Below are positions 51,349 through 60,029 of a DNA stretch of 64,000 nucleotides, one piece after another. The position numbers were made by a program, and so were the translations under genes. This stretch comes from Oscillospiraceae bacterium. Lineage in GTDB: Bacteria > Bacillota > Clostridia > Oscillospirales > Ruminococcaceae. Below the pieces are notes generated by a model. The model saw only the letters and a list, made by a program, of their open reading frames with translations. It was not told the origin of the DNA and did not search any database. How positions within the stretch are numbered: the stretch's first letter is position 1; every line of letters begins with the position of its first letter. The stretch is from the NCBI GenBank assembly GCA_009784825.1, contig WQXO01000001.1, positions 127,599 to 191,598 of the forward strand, in the 5' to 3' direction.

Positions 51349-53193
51349 ATGAAGAGAGAAACAAACCTTTGCATGAGCTGTATGACCGAGAAGACTTCCA
51401 CGGGTGACTGCGAGCATTGCGGGTGGAGCGACAAGGGCGTTTATTTAAAGTCTTATCTTGAGCCGAAAACACTCATAGCCGACAGATACATAGTGGGCAA
51501 GCTAATCTCCTATAACGGGGAAGCCGCACTATACATGGGATACGATACCCTTACCGAGTCGAAGGTCACGGTTAAGGAATACATGCCCGACGCTTTTTGC
51601 ACACGGGACAAGGGTGTTTTAACCATAACAGTTAATTCAAATAATCTGCCTTTATACAAAACCTATCTGTCGGAATTTTTAGAGCTTAACCGTTCGTTGC
51701 AAAGTCTTGCGGCAAGTGCGGGAATTCAACGGGTACTCGACGTTTTCTCCGAGAACAACACGGCATACGCTATATACGAATATATAACCGGCATAAGCAT
51801 GAAATCGTATTTGCAGAACTTCGGCGGCTCATTATCGTGGGAACAAATAAAAGAATTATTCCCCCCGCTGTTCACCGCCCTCGGAATTGTAAACAGTGCA
51901 GGCATAGTCCACAGAGGATTAAGCCCGCAGACGGTATATGTCAACGAAAAGTTGGAAATCCGTTTAATCGGTTTCGCCATTTCTGCGGCGAGGACACACG
52001 GCTCGGAAATAAATAACGAGGTTTTCTCGGGTTATGCCGCACCGGAGTTATACAACATGTCAGAAAGGCAGGGGAGCTGGACAGATATATACGGACTGTC
52101 CGCACTTTTGTACAGAGCGTTGACGGGTATAACCCCGCAGGACGCTCCCGGACGACTGCTCAACGACACCTTAGCCGAACCTAAACTAATCAACCGTGAC
52201 ATTCCCGTTAATATATCCGATGCGTTAATGAAAGGGTTAGAGTTAACCCCCGACAAGCGTGTCAAATCCGTCAACGAGTTTGTGGGGCGGCTGTTCAGCG
52301 TTTCCGACTCAAGGGAGTTAGGGTTAGACCAATTAAGGGCAGAGCCCACCCAATTAATTGCACACTTACTTGAACCCGACGAACCCGATGAATACGAAGA
52401 TTATGACATGGCAGACCCCCCTAAAAAATCGAACAAGGCGACCTCCTCCCGAAAAAAGAAAAAAGAACAAATCAGGAAAATCAAGGGTATAATCGTGGCA
52501 TCGTCCATCTCGCTTATTGTCTTGTTTTTCACGATACTGATAATGGTTGCAGTCAACAACCCCGAATGGTTTGAGGAGCGGTTCAACCGCCCCCCCGAAG
52601 AAACCACAGAAGCCACCACAACACGTGCCCCCACATATGTGGACATTCCCGAAACAACAAACGCAGCTGATGAAGCGTTGTATGAAGTCCCGAATTTCGT
52701 CGGAACAAAATACATGGGCGGAATGGAGGACAGGTATGAAATCGGGGGAATCCGATTAATCACAATAAAAGTCGAGCGTGAATATCACGAAACCGCCCCC
52801 GAAAACGAAATCTTCCACCAAAGCATATCAGCGGGCGAAAGCGTACCCTACACAACTGAGGTGATTTTGAAAGTCAGTCTCGGACCTGCGGAAATTCTGC
52901 TCCCCGATTATGCGGGAATGATGGTTGAGGTTTATATAACCCTGCTTAAATCAATGGGGGTTAAGGAAGCAAACATTGAGGTTGTCGAAACCGAGAGCTT
53001 CATTCTCCCCGAAGGCATGGTTGACGGTTGCAATTTTAATGTCGGTACTAAGGTTAAAACAGGGGCAACCCCCGACAATATCATTATATTCCGAGCTGTA
53101 CCCCCACCGCCTCCTCCCCCGACCGAGGCTACAACGACAGCTACAGAACCTACCCCCACAACCGAAGAAACCACCGATGATGAACCGCAATAA
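51349..53193 (+). CDS. Membrane pseudokinase with zinc ribbon and PASTA-like domains
   Basis: A 614-residue protein. Four N-terminal cysteines (CMSC...CEHC) form a zinc ribbon; the kinase-like domain (about 35-325) keeps VKEYMP and HRGLSPQTVYVN but the catalytic HRD Asp is Gly and DFG is replaced by IGF, so phosphotransfer is unlikely. Then come a helix (IIVASSISLIVLFFTILIMV), two PASTA-like domains (YEVPNFVGTKYM, ILLPDYAGMMVEVY) and a Pro/Thr tail. It probably senses muropeptide and acts as a scaffold. No Shine-Dalgarno; the AUG seems to lie at the transcription start. The end overlaps ispD. Confidence 0.88.
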   Translation: MKRETNLCMSCMTEKTSTGDCEHCGWSDKGVYLKSYLEPKTLIADRYIVGKLISYNGEAALYMGYDTLTESKVTVKEYMPDAFCTRDKGVLTITVNSNNLPLYKTYLSEFLELNRSLQSLAASAGIQRVLDVFSENNTAYAIYEYITGISMKSYLQNFGGSLSWEQIKELFPPLFTALGIVNSAGIVHRGLSPQTVYVNEKLEIRLIGFAISAARTHGSEINNEVFSGYAAPELYNMSERQGSWTDIYGLSALLYRALTGITPQDAPGRLLNDTLAEPKLINRDIPVNISDALMKGLELTPDKRVKSVNEFVGRLFSVSDSRELGLDQLRAEPTQLIAHLLEPDEPDEYEDYDMADPPKKSNKATSSRKKKKEQIRKIKGIIVASSISLIVLFFTILIMVAVNNPEWFEERFNRPPEETTEATTTRAPTYVDIPETTNAADEALYEVPNFVGTKYMGGMEDRYEIGGIRLITIKVEREYHETAPENEIFHQSISAGESVPYTTEVILKVSLGPAEILLPDYAGMMVEVYITLLKSMGVKEANIEVVETESFILPEGMVDGCNFNVGTKVKTGATPDNIIIFRAVPPPPPPPTEATTTATEPTPTTEETTDDEPQ

Positions 53194-53851
53194 AGTAACC
53201 GCCGTAATAGCGGCAGGCGGAAGCTCAACGAGAATGGGCTTCGACAAAATGTTCGCCGAGCTTAACAACAAACCGATATTGTTGTATTCGCTTAAGGCGT
53301 TTCAAGCGGCAGAGCTTATTGACGAAATCATAGTCGTTGGTAACAATACCGAAAAAATATCGGCGTTATGTAAAGAACACGGCATAACAAAACTAATAGC
53401 AATCGTTTCCGGCGGTGAGGACAGGAGTGCCTCCGTCCGTAACGGAGTAAACGCCATAACACGTGAAAGCGGTTTAGTCGCCGTTCATGACGGTGCCCGC
53501 CCGCTTATTACAGCGGAATTAATTAACAAGGTTATTGAAACAGCAATTCAGCATAAAGCGGCAATCCCGGTTATCCCGGTTAAGGACACGATTAAAACAG
53601 TCGCCGACGGTTTTATAACCGCCACCCCCGACAGAAACACAATGTTTTCAGCACAAACACCGCAAGCGTTCGATTTGCAATTATACAGGCGTACTACATT
53701 AACTTCAGCCACCGACGACAGTGCGTTAATTGAACAACTCGGCGTAAAGGTAAAAACCGTTCAAGGGGACATACGCAACATTAAAATCACAACCCCGGAA
53801 GATATAAAAGTAGCCGAGAGCCTTAGCTCACAAGCCTGGGAGGAAATATGA
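53177..53851 (+). CDS. ispD: 2-C-methyl-D-erythritol 4-phosphate cytidylyltransferase
   Basis: A 224-residue IspD of the MEP isoprenoid pathway: AAGGSSTRMGFDKMFAEL, GGEDRSASVRNG, VHDGARPLIT and TDDSALIEQLG. The start is one of two adjacent ATGs (53177 or 53180) inside the end of the pseudokinase gene. It overlaps remA by 4 bp. Confidence 0.95.
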   Translation: MMNRNKVTAVIAAGGSSTRMGFDKMFAELNNKPILLYSLKAFQAAELIDEIIVVGNNTEKISALCKEHGITKLIAIVSGGEDRSASVRNGVNAITRESGLVAVHDGARPLITAELINKVIETAIQHKAAIPVIPVKDTIKTVADGFITATPDRNTMFSAQTPQAFDLQLYRRTTLTSATDDSALIEQLGVKVKTVQGDIRNIKITTPEDIKVAESLSSQAWEEI

Positions 53852-54063
53852 AACTTACAGATATAGGATATGGCAACTCGATAAACGCAGGGAGAATTAT
53901 CGCCGCAGTTTCGGCAGACGCTGCCCCCGTAAAAAGAATGATTACAGCCGCACGGGAGAAGAATTTGTTAGTCGATGCGTCCTGCGGCAAAAAAACAAAA
54001 ACAGTTTATATAATGGATTCAGGGCATATAGTTTTATCCGCAAAAGGAGAAAAGCATGAATAA
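53848..54063 (+). CDS. remA: RemA-like regulator (DUF370)
   Basis: A 71-residue DUF370 protein (IGYGNSINAGRIIAAVSADAAPVKRMI, LVDASCGKKTKTVYIMDSGHIVLSA). RemA activates extracellular-matrix genes in Bacillus by DNA binding. It lies directly upstream of gmk, the conserved Firmicutes neighbour pair; overlap 8 bp. Confidence 0.95.
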   Translation: MKLTDIGYGNSINAGRIIAAVSADAAPVKRMITAAREKNLLVDASCGKKTKTVYIMDSGHIVLSAKGEKHE

Positions 54064-54625
54064 AGGAATGTTGATTGTTGTTTCTGCACCTGCAGGTTGC
54101 GGAAAGGACACGATTATCGAAAAGCTGTTTGAAACAAAAAATGAAATCTGCTATTCCGTGTCGGCGACAACCCGTGAAATCCGTGACGGCGAGGAAGAAG
54201 GCAAGCACTATTTCTTTAAAACACGGGAGCAGTTCGAGCAAATGATTGCAGACGGTGATTTTTTAGAATACGCTGACTACTGCGGCAACTATTACGGGAC
54301 ACCCAAAGCAGCGGTAACAAACGCCCTCGAAAGCGGGAAAGACATTTTGTTGAAAATCGAAATCGAGGGTGCGGCGAACATAAAATCGCTTTATCCTGAC
54401 AGCGTTTCTATTTTCATCAGCCCCCCCTCGATTGACGAGTTACGCAGGCGGCTTGAAAAGCGTGGCACCGAGGACAAAAACACAATAGAACTTCGCATAG
54501 AAATTGCCCGCCGTGAAATCGCATTATTCTCCGGATATGACTATAACATTATCAACGACTGCTTAGGCAGTGCAGTAAACCAATTAATAGAAATAATACA
54601 TAAAGAAAAACAAAAACGGATATAA
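54056..54625 (+). CDS. gmk: Guanylate kinase
   Basis: A 189-residue GMP kinase with VSATTREIRDGEEEGKHYFF, LEYADYCGNYYGTPK and RRRLEKRGTED. The P-loop is APAGCGKDTI, with Asp where most Gmk have Gly before Thr. Together with guaB it serves GTP supply. Confidence 0.96.
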   Translation: MNKGMLIVVSAPAGCGKDTIIEKLFETKNEICYSVSATTREIRDGEEEGKHYFFKTREQFEQMIADGDFLEYADYCGNYYGTPKAAVTNALESGKDILLKIEIEGAANIKSLYPDSVSIFISPPSIDELRRRLEKRGTEDKNTIELRIEIARREIALFSGYDYNIINDCLGSAVNQLIEIIHKEKQKRI

Positions 54626-54634
54626 GGCACGAAA

Positions 54635-56929
54635 ATGGAAGAAGAAAAACGAATTAACTCATTAACAGCGTTAGTGGCGGTCGAAAGGGCTTTGTACTCC
54701 TTTGACCGCCTTTACAGCTATGTAATCCCGCACGAATTAATCGGCATTGTCGAAAAAGGCAAACGGGTGCTTGCACCTTTTGGGAGGGGTGCAAAAAAAA
54801 TAACAGGTTTGGTCATGGACATTAAGCAGACCGAGTTTGAAGCAGGTTCACTTAAAACAATCAGTGAAGTTCTTGACAGCGAGGTTTATCTGAACACCGA
54901 AATGCTTTCCTTAGTGCATTGGTTAAAGGAGAACACCTTTTGCACATATTACGATGCGGTTAAATGCATATTACCTCCGGTTTTACGCAATCCCGAAAAC
55001 GCAGAAAAACGCTTAACCGGAAAAACCGAACGCATAGTAAAACTATCGAATGATGACCTCCCCAATGATTTAGATTTGACCCCGAAACAAAAAAGCGTAA
55101 TCTCTGTTTTAGAAAACAATTCCGCAAGCATAAAGGAGCTGTGTTATATCTGCTCTGTAACGCCTGCGGTCATTACTAATTTAATAAAAAAAGGCATACT
55201 CGAGGAATACAGACAACCCGTCGCCCAAACCTCGGATGAACTAATCCCCGAACGTGACGTTTCCGACATAGAACTATCTGACGTTCAAAAACAAGCGTTC
55301 GACGGGTTACATAAGCTTATGAATTCACCCGACCCGAAATGTGCATTGCTCAGAGGAATTACAGGAAGCGGGAAAACCTCGGTATTTATTAAACTAATCG
55401 GTGAAGCCTTGGACAAAGGGAAAAACGCCATAGTCTTAGTGCCGGAAATCTCCCTAACCCCGCAAACCATTGCAATTTTCAAAGGTTACTTCGGGGACAA
55501 TGCGGCAGTAATCCATTCGGGGCTGTCGATGACCCAGCGAACCGATGAATACAAACGCATAAGAAACGGTTCAGCGAGGATAGTCGTAGGGACAAGGAGT
55601 GCAATCTTCGCCCCGATTGACAACATCGGGATTATCGTAATTGACGAGGAGGGGGAGCATACCTATAAATCAGAACGCTCACCCCGGTATCATGCGAGGG
55701 ATATTGCAAAACAAAGGTGCTTCAAGCATAATTCGTTGCTGCTGCTTTCCTCTGCAACCCCGTCAATGGACAGCTATCGAAAATCGCAAATCGGGAAATA
55801 TTCGCTGTTTGAATTAACCGAGCGTTATTCCGGAAACGCATTACCCGACGTTCATATAATCGACATGAAAATCGAGGCGGCGATGGGCAACCACTCGAAC
55901 TTCAGCGAGGCACTTGCCGCAGAAATACGGCACAACTTACAAATCGGCGAACAATCATTAATTCTGCTCAACCGCCGAGGGTATTACACATACGTCTGCT
56001 GTATTGTCTGCGGGGAGGTTTCTATGTGCCCGAACTGCATGGTACCATTAACTTGCCACATATCTGGAGGAACTTCCGCCGCAGGCGGCATGCGAACACA
56101 GGCATCTGTGTGTCATTACTGTGGTTTAATCAGAAGCTATCTGCACAGTTGCCCGAAATGCATGAGCCGCTTTATCAAACAAAGCGGCACAGGCACACAA
56201 CGAATAGAGGACGAATTGCAGGAGCTTTTCCCCGAAGCGAGGATTTTAAGAATGGACGCTGACACAACCATGACTAAGGGAGCGTATGAGCGTGGTTTCT
56301 CGGCATACGGTAATCGGGAATACGATATAATGGTTGGCACACAAATGATTGCAAAAGGGTTAGACTTTTCAAACGTCACATTAGTCGGTGTGTTATTAAT
56401 CGATAAATCACTCTACGCAGGCGACTACTTGGGATACGAGCGGACGTTCTCGCTTATCACACAGGTAGTCGGGCGTTCGGGGCGGGGCGAAAAAAAAGGA
56501 CGTGCATTTTTACAAACCTACACACCCGAGCATTACGTATTAAAGTTAGCGGCAAGACAGGATTATCGAGGTTTCTACGAGGAAGAGGCGGCGATTAGGG
56601 AAACCATGCTGTTCCCGCCGTTTTGCGACTTGTGCGTGGTTGAAACCATGTCAGTCTCAGAAAAAAGTGCGGAAAACGCCGCCCACACTTTTATAGATAT
56701 ATTAGCAGAACAATTAAAAAAAGAAAAAACACGACTGCCCATACGTGTCTTAGGCCCCGTGAAAAGCGGTGTCGGGAATATAAACAGCAAGTTCAGATAC
56801 AGAATAATCGTTAAATGTAAAAACACAGCGGCGTTCAGAAAAGTCATGAGCGATTCCTTAACCGCCGCACTTTCCGATAAATCAGACAAGGGATTTGGGT
56901 TTTGCGGAGTCAGTGTATGGTTTGAATAG
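54635..56929 (+). CDS. priA: Primosomal replication helicase PriA
   Basis: A 764-residue PriA that restarts stalled forks. N-terminal DNA-binding region, Walker A GITGSGKTS, DEEG box (IVIDEEGEHTYKS), SATPSMDS motif, zinc cluster (CCIVCG...CPNC...CHYCG...CPKC), GTGTQRIEDELQELFP, GTQMIAKGLDFSNV and VVGRSGRGEKKG. Between CPNCMVPLTCH and CHYCG there is an extra stretch of about 10 residues (SAAGGMRTQAS) encoded by a palindromic element. Confidence 0.96.
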   Translation: MEEEKRINSLTALVAVERALYSFDRLYSYVIPHELIGIVEKGKRVLAPFGRGAKKITGLVMDIKQTEFEAGSLKTISEVLDSEVYLNTEMLSLVHWLKENTFCTYYDAVKCILPPVLRNPENAEKRLTGKTERIVKLSNDDLPNDLDLTPKQKSVISVLENNSASIKELCYICSVTPAVITNLIKKGILEEYRQPVAQTSDELIPERDVSDIELSDVQKQAFDGLHKLMNSPDPKCALLRGITGSGKTSVFIKLIGEALDKGKNAIVLVPEISLTPQTIAIFKGYFGDNAAVIHSGLSMTQRTDEYKRIRNGSARIVVGTRSAIFAPIDNIGIIVIDEEGEHTYKSERSPRYHARDIAKQRCFKHNSLLLLSSATPSMDSYRKSQIGKYSLFELTERYSGNALPDVHIIDMKIEAAMGNHSNFSEALAAEIRHNLQIGEQSLILLNRRGYYTYVCCIVCGEVSMCPNCMVPLTCHISGGTSAAGGMRTQASVCHYCGLIRSYLHSCPKCMSRFIKQSGTGTQRIEDELQELFPEARILRMDADTTMTKGAYERGFSAYGNREYDIMVGTQMIAKGLDFSNVTLVGVLLIDKSLYAGDYLGYERTFSLITQVVGRSGRGEKKGRAFLQTYTPEHYVLKLAARQDYRGFYEEEAAIRETMLFPPFCDLCVVETMSVSEKSAENAAHTFIDILAEQLKKEKTRLPIRVLGPVKSGVGNINSKFRYRIIVKCKNTAAFRKVMSDSLTAALSDKSDKGFGFCGVSVWFE
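56076..56111. repeat. In-frame palindromic element in the priA zinc cluster
   Basis: Two hairpins, CCGCC-GCA-GGCGG and ACACAG-GCAT-CTGTGT, in frame between two zinc-binding half sites. The GGCGGCATGC part recalls GCATGCCGCC of the element at 40754-40845. Confidence 0.7.
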
Positions 56930-56941
56930 TTCTTTTATGTC

Positions 56942-58498
56942 TTACGTCTTAATATTTCCCCAGTTTTTTAACTCGGCGAAATCATCCTCGTCCCAAGGTG
57001 AATTGATTGTAAACACAACTGTGCCGTCGCTTTTTAACCCTACGATATTTCGAAAAAGTAAAGCAACCCCAACAATGTCCTGCCATTCAAAATCGGAAAA
57101 CATTTCCGTATCACCATATGTACCGCCATAAGAAACAATAACCGTACCGTCCCTTTTAACACCGACCATGTCCCTCCCGGTAACTAAGGTGACGGTTTTT
57201 ATATTGCTCCAATTCTTTATATCGTCGCACCAGGGTGAGGCATAATCACGGTCATGCTCCCATATATTTTCACCCGTCGTAACGATGCTCCCGTCAGATT
57301 TTATACCGATTGTGAAGAAATCGGCAGCAGCGATTGAAACAATATCAGTCCACCCGGAGGTCAAGTGTTCCCCTCGTGATTCATTACCGAATACCTCGAC
57401 AGTGCCGTCGGCTTTTAGTGCAACCACATGATGCATACCCGCCGTAATCATAATAACATCTCGTGCTTTAATGATTTTCTCATCATAACCATATCTGTCA
57501 CCAACTATTAAAACATCGCCGTTTCGTGTAATCCCGAACGAGTTAAACCAACCCGCATGGATTGCAATAATATCTTTCCAGCTTGCGACATTACACTGCC
57601 CGAAAGAACCCCCGCCCATCGCCAAAACCGTCCCGTCGGATTTTAAGCCCAGCACATGGTCAACCCCCACAGAAACCGAAACAATATCACTCCACCCCGA
57701 AAGGTCAAGGTCATCACCGTAGGTGTATACCGTTCCGTCATTTTTCACTGCAACAACCCAGTTATTGTTGCTCGAAATTGTTTGGTGGGTTACATATTCG
57801 CTGTAATCGTTATTGCGAACTTCCTGTGGTTGTGTCGTCTGAACCGTTTCGGAAGCCTCTGAAACTTTGGGAGGCACATCTGTATCGTCGGTTTTCACAG
57901 TTGTTTTAATCGCAGGGCGGTCATCGTCATAAGGGTCATAATTGCCGTTGTTGTTATTAATGTTATAAGCCAAAAACATAATAAACACAGGAACTAACGC
58001 CGCCGCTACAACTATAGCGGGGGCGAAATTTTTAATAGGTATTCTGCGGGGCTTACTGTTGAGGAACTTTTTAACCAAGCGTTCGATTGAAGCGTCGAAA
58101 TATTCGTTGCTGTTAGAATTAACACCGTTTTGCAAGGGCAATTCCGAAATATCCTCGGGCAGATTATCCCCCCACTCAAACCCCCTCAGCATAAACGGCA
58201 CGACGTTTCTCTTAAATTTAAAAGCGTGTGCCAATTCCATGCGAACCCAGTCGTCCTCGTTTACGCAACGGTCAAGACAGCCCTTAGAAAGAACAACAAT
58301 AACGTCCTTGCACTTTTCAATCACGGACAAAAGCTGTGTATTAAATGTACCCGAGTTAAGGCTTTCCACATCAAGGAAAACGCTGTAGCCTTTTGCGGTT
58401 AAGCGGTCATGCAAAAGGATTGCCATGCTTTCGCCGCCGTCACGCCGATACGAAATGAAAACATCATAACTCGCTTCATAATCAACCGTTTTTTTCAT
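56942..58498 (-). CDS. TIR domain protein with membrane helix and RCC1-like propeller
   Basis: A 518-residue protein. The start at 58498 follows CGGAG and lies 4 bp after the LRR gene. The N-terminal TIR domain (about 8-145) has YDVFISYRRDGG, YSVFLDVESLNSGTF, VIVVLSKGCLDRC and DDWVRMELAHAF, whose Glu is the candidate NADase residue. A membrane helix (APAIVVAAALVPVFIMFLAY) and an Asp/Thr linker follow, then six or so RCC1-like repeats (HVLGLKSDGTVLAMGG, HHVVALKADGTVEVFGN, NIVGLKSDGTVVF). The TIR side is probably cytoplasmic and the propeller outside. Reported bacterial TIRs act in NAD-depleting defence or host-directed roles; which applies here is open. Confidence 0.9.
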   Translation of the reverse strand: MKKTVDYEASYDVFISYRRDGGESMAILLHDRLTAKGYSVFLDVESLNSGTFNTQLLSVIEKCKDVIVVLSKGCLDRCVNEDDWVRMELAHAFKFKRNVVPFMLRGFEWGDNLPEDISELPLQNGVNSNSNEYFDASIERLVKKFLNSKPRRIPIKNFAPAIVVAAALVPVFIMFLAYNINNNNGNYDPYDDDRPAIKTTVKTDDTDVPPKVSEASETVQTTQPQEVRNNDYSEYVTHQTISSNNNWVVAVKNDGTVYTYGDDLDLSGWSDIVSVSVGVDHVLGLKSDGTVLAMGGGSFGQCNVASWKDIIAIHAGWFNSFGITRNGDVLIVGDRYGYDEKIIKARDVIMITAGMHHVVALKADGTVEVFGNESRGEHLTSGWTDIVSIAAADFFTIGIKSDGSIVTTGENIWEHDRDYASPWCDDIKNWSNIKTVTLVTGRDMVGVKRDGTVIVSYGGTYGDTEMFSDFEWQDIVGVALLFRNIVGLKSDGTVVFTINSPWDEDDFAELKNWGNIKT

Positions 58499-58502
58499 AT
58501 GT

Positions 58503-60011
58503 TTACTCCGAATATTCGATTCTTGTATGACTTGGGAAAGCCTCACTGTCAATCGTTATATCTGCTTTCCTGCAACCGACAAAAGCCACCTCTAACGCCG
58601 CACATTCCCCGAAAGCACTCTTCTCGATTTTCTTCACACTTCTGGGAATTTCAATCTCCGTGAGGTTCTTGCACCCGTGGAACGTCCCTCCGCCGATGAG
58701 TGAAATATTATCCGACAGCATAACACTTGATATATTTTCACAGCCGTTCCACGCATTCCACGCAATCTCGGTGACACTGTCGGGGAGGTTGACTGCCATG
58801 AGTCTTTCACACCCCTCGAAAGCTCCCCACCCCACCGAAGTCACGCCATCGGGAATGACGACAGTCACTAACTTTGCACAATTCTTGAACGTGTTACTTT
58901 TTATATCGGTTATCCGCCCCGGAACAATTATGTTTTTAAGGCTGATACATTCCTCAAAAGCCCCCTCGCCGATATTGGTAATGCTGAAAGGCAGGGTGAA
59001 CCCGGTTAAGTTTATACAGCCCTTGAACTCTGCCTCGCCGATATGGGTCAATCCGTCGGGCAGGTTAAGGGTCTTGATTTTCCTCGCATTCATAAAAGCG
59101 TATTTCCCCAACGCTTTAACTGAACCCATAACGGTATATTCTTCATCGAGCTTGCCCTGCGGATAAGCAATAAGCACAGTTTTATCTTTGTTGAAAAGCA
59201 CGCCGTTCTCTGAGGAATATACCTCATTCGCAGGCTGGACGTTTATGGCTTTGAGGTTGGTGCAATTGTAAAAAGCGTTCTCGCCGATTTTGGTGACACC
59301 TGCAGGAATAGTAATACTTTTTAAATTCGTACAATCCTTAAAAGCATAATTCCCGATTTCCTTTAACCCGTTAGGCAATGACAATGCAGGAAGTGCAGCA
59401 CATCCCGAAAAGGCATAGTCGCCGATTTGCTTCGCACCGATGGGCAGCTGAATACTTTTGAAGCTCCTGCACCCGCTGAAAGCGTATTCCCCGATATATT
59501 CGATTGACTCGGTTAAGTTGACTCCGAGCAAATCCGAGCAGTCGGTAAAGGTATATTTCTCGACCCCGGGCAGACCGTCCGGGAAATCGAAGCTCTTCAA
59601 ACTTTTACAACCCTTGAAAGCGTAAGGGCCCAACCATTTTAACCCCGAGCCGACGGATATTTTAGCTAATTTAATGCAGTTTTCAAAAGCATAACTGCTG
59701 ATGAATTTAATCCCCGAGGGCAGTATAACATTAACAAGGCTTTTACAATTTTTGAAAGCACTGTCGCCGATTTCGGTAATACCCTCCCCCATAACAATTG
59801 AGGAAAGGTTGGAACACCCCTCGAAAGCTCTGCCGCCGATTGACCGAACGCTGGTTGGCAGGTTAATGTCCAAAAGCCCCGTACACCCCTCGAAAGCGGC
59901 ATCACATATTTCCCTCACAGAATAGGGAATGTTGACGCTGGTCAGGTTTCTCATGTCCCTGAACTCGCCTGAATGAATCTGCTCCATTCCGTAGGTAATG
60001 TCTTTATGCAT
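58503..60011 (-). CDS. BspA-type leucine-rich repeat protein, apparently cytoplasmic
   Basis: A 502-residue protein made of about twenty LRR_5 repeats of 23 residues (FEGCTGLLDINLPTSVRSIGGRAFEGCSNLSSI pattern) from residue 20 to the end. There is no signal peptide, membrane helix or anchor, unlike typical secreted BspA proteins; an internal VYSSENGVLFNKDKTVLIAYPQG spacer is typical of the family. ATG at 60011 follows AAAAGGAG. It lies between a HipA-like kinase and a TIR protein with gaps of 18 and 4 bp. Confidence 0.93.
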   Translation of the reverse strand: MHKDITYGMEQIHSGEFRDMRNLTSVNIPYSVREICDAAFEGCTGLLDINLPTSVRSIGGRAFEGCSNLSSIVMGEGITEIGDSAFKNCKSLVNVILPSGIKFISSYAFENCIKLAKISVGSGLKWLGPYAFKGCKSLKSFDFPDGLPGVEKYTFTDCSDLLGVNLTESIEYIGEYAFSGCRSFKSIQLPIGAKQIGDYAFSGCAALPALSLPNGLKEIGNYAFKDCTNLKSITIPAGVTKIGENAFYNCTNLKAINVQPANEVYSSENGVLFNKDKTVLIAYPQGKLDEEYTVMGSVKALGKYAFMNARKIKTLNLPDGLTHIGEAEFKGCINLTGFTLPFSITNIGEGAFEECISLKNIIVPGRITDIKSNTFKNCAKLVTVVIPDGVTSVGWGAFEGCERLMAVNLPDSVTEIAWNAWNGCENISSVMLSDNISLIGGGTFHGCKNLTEIEIPRSVKKIEKSAFGECAALEVAFVGCRKADITIDSEAFPSHTRIEYSE

Positions 60012-60029
60012 AGGCGGCTCCTTTTAATT

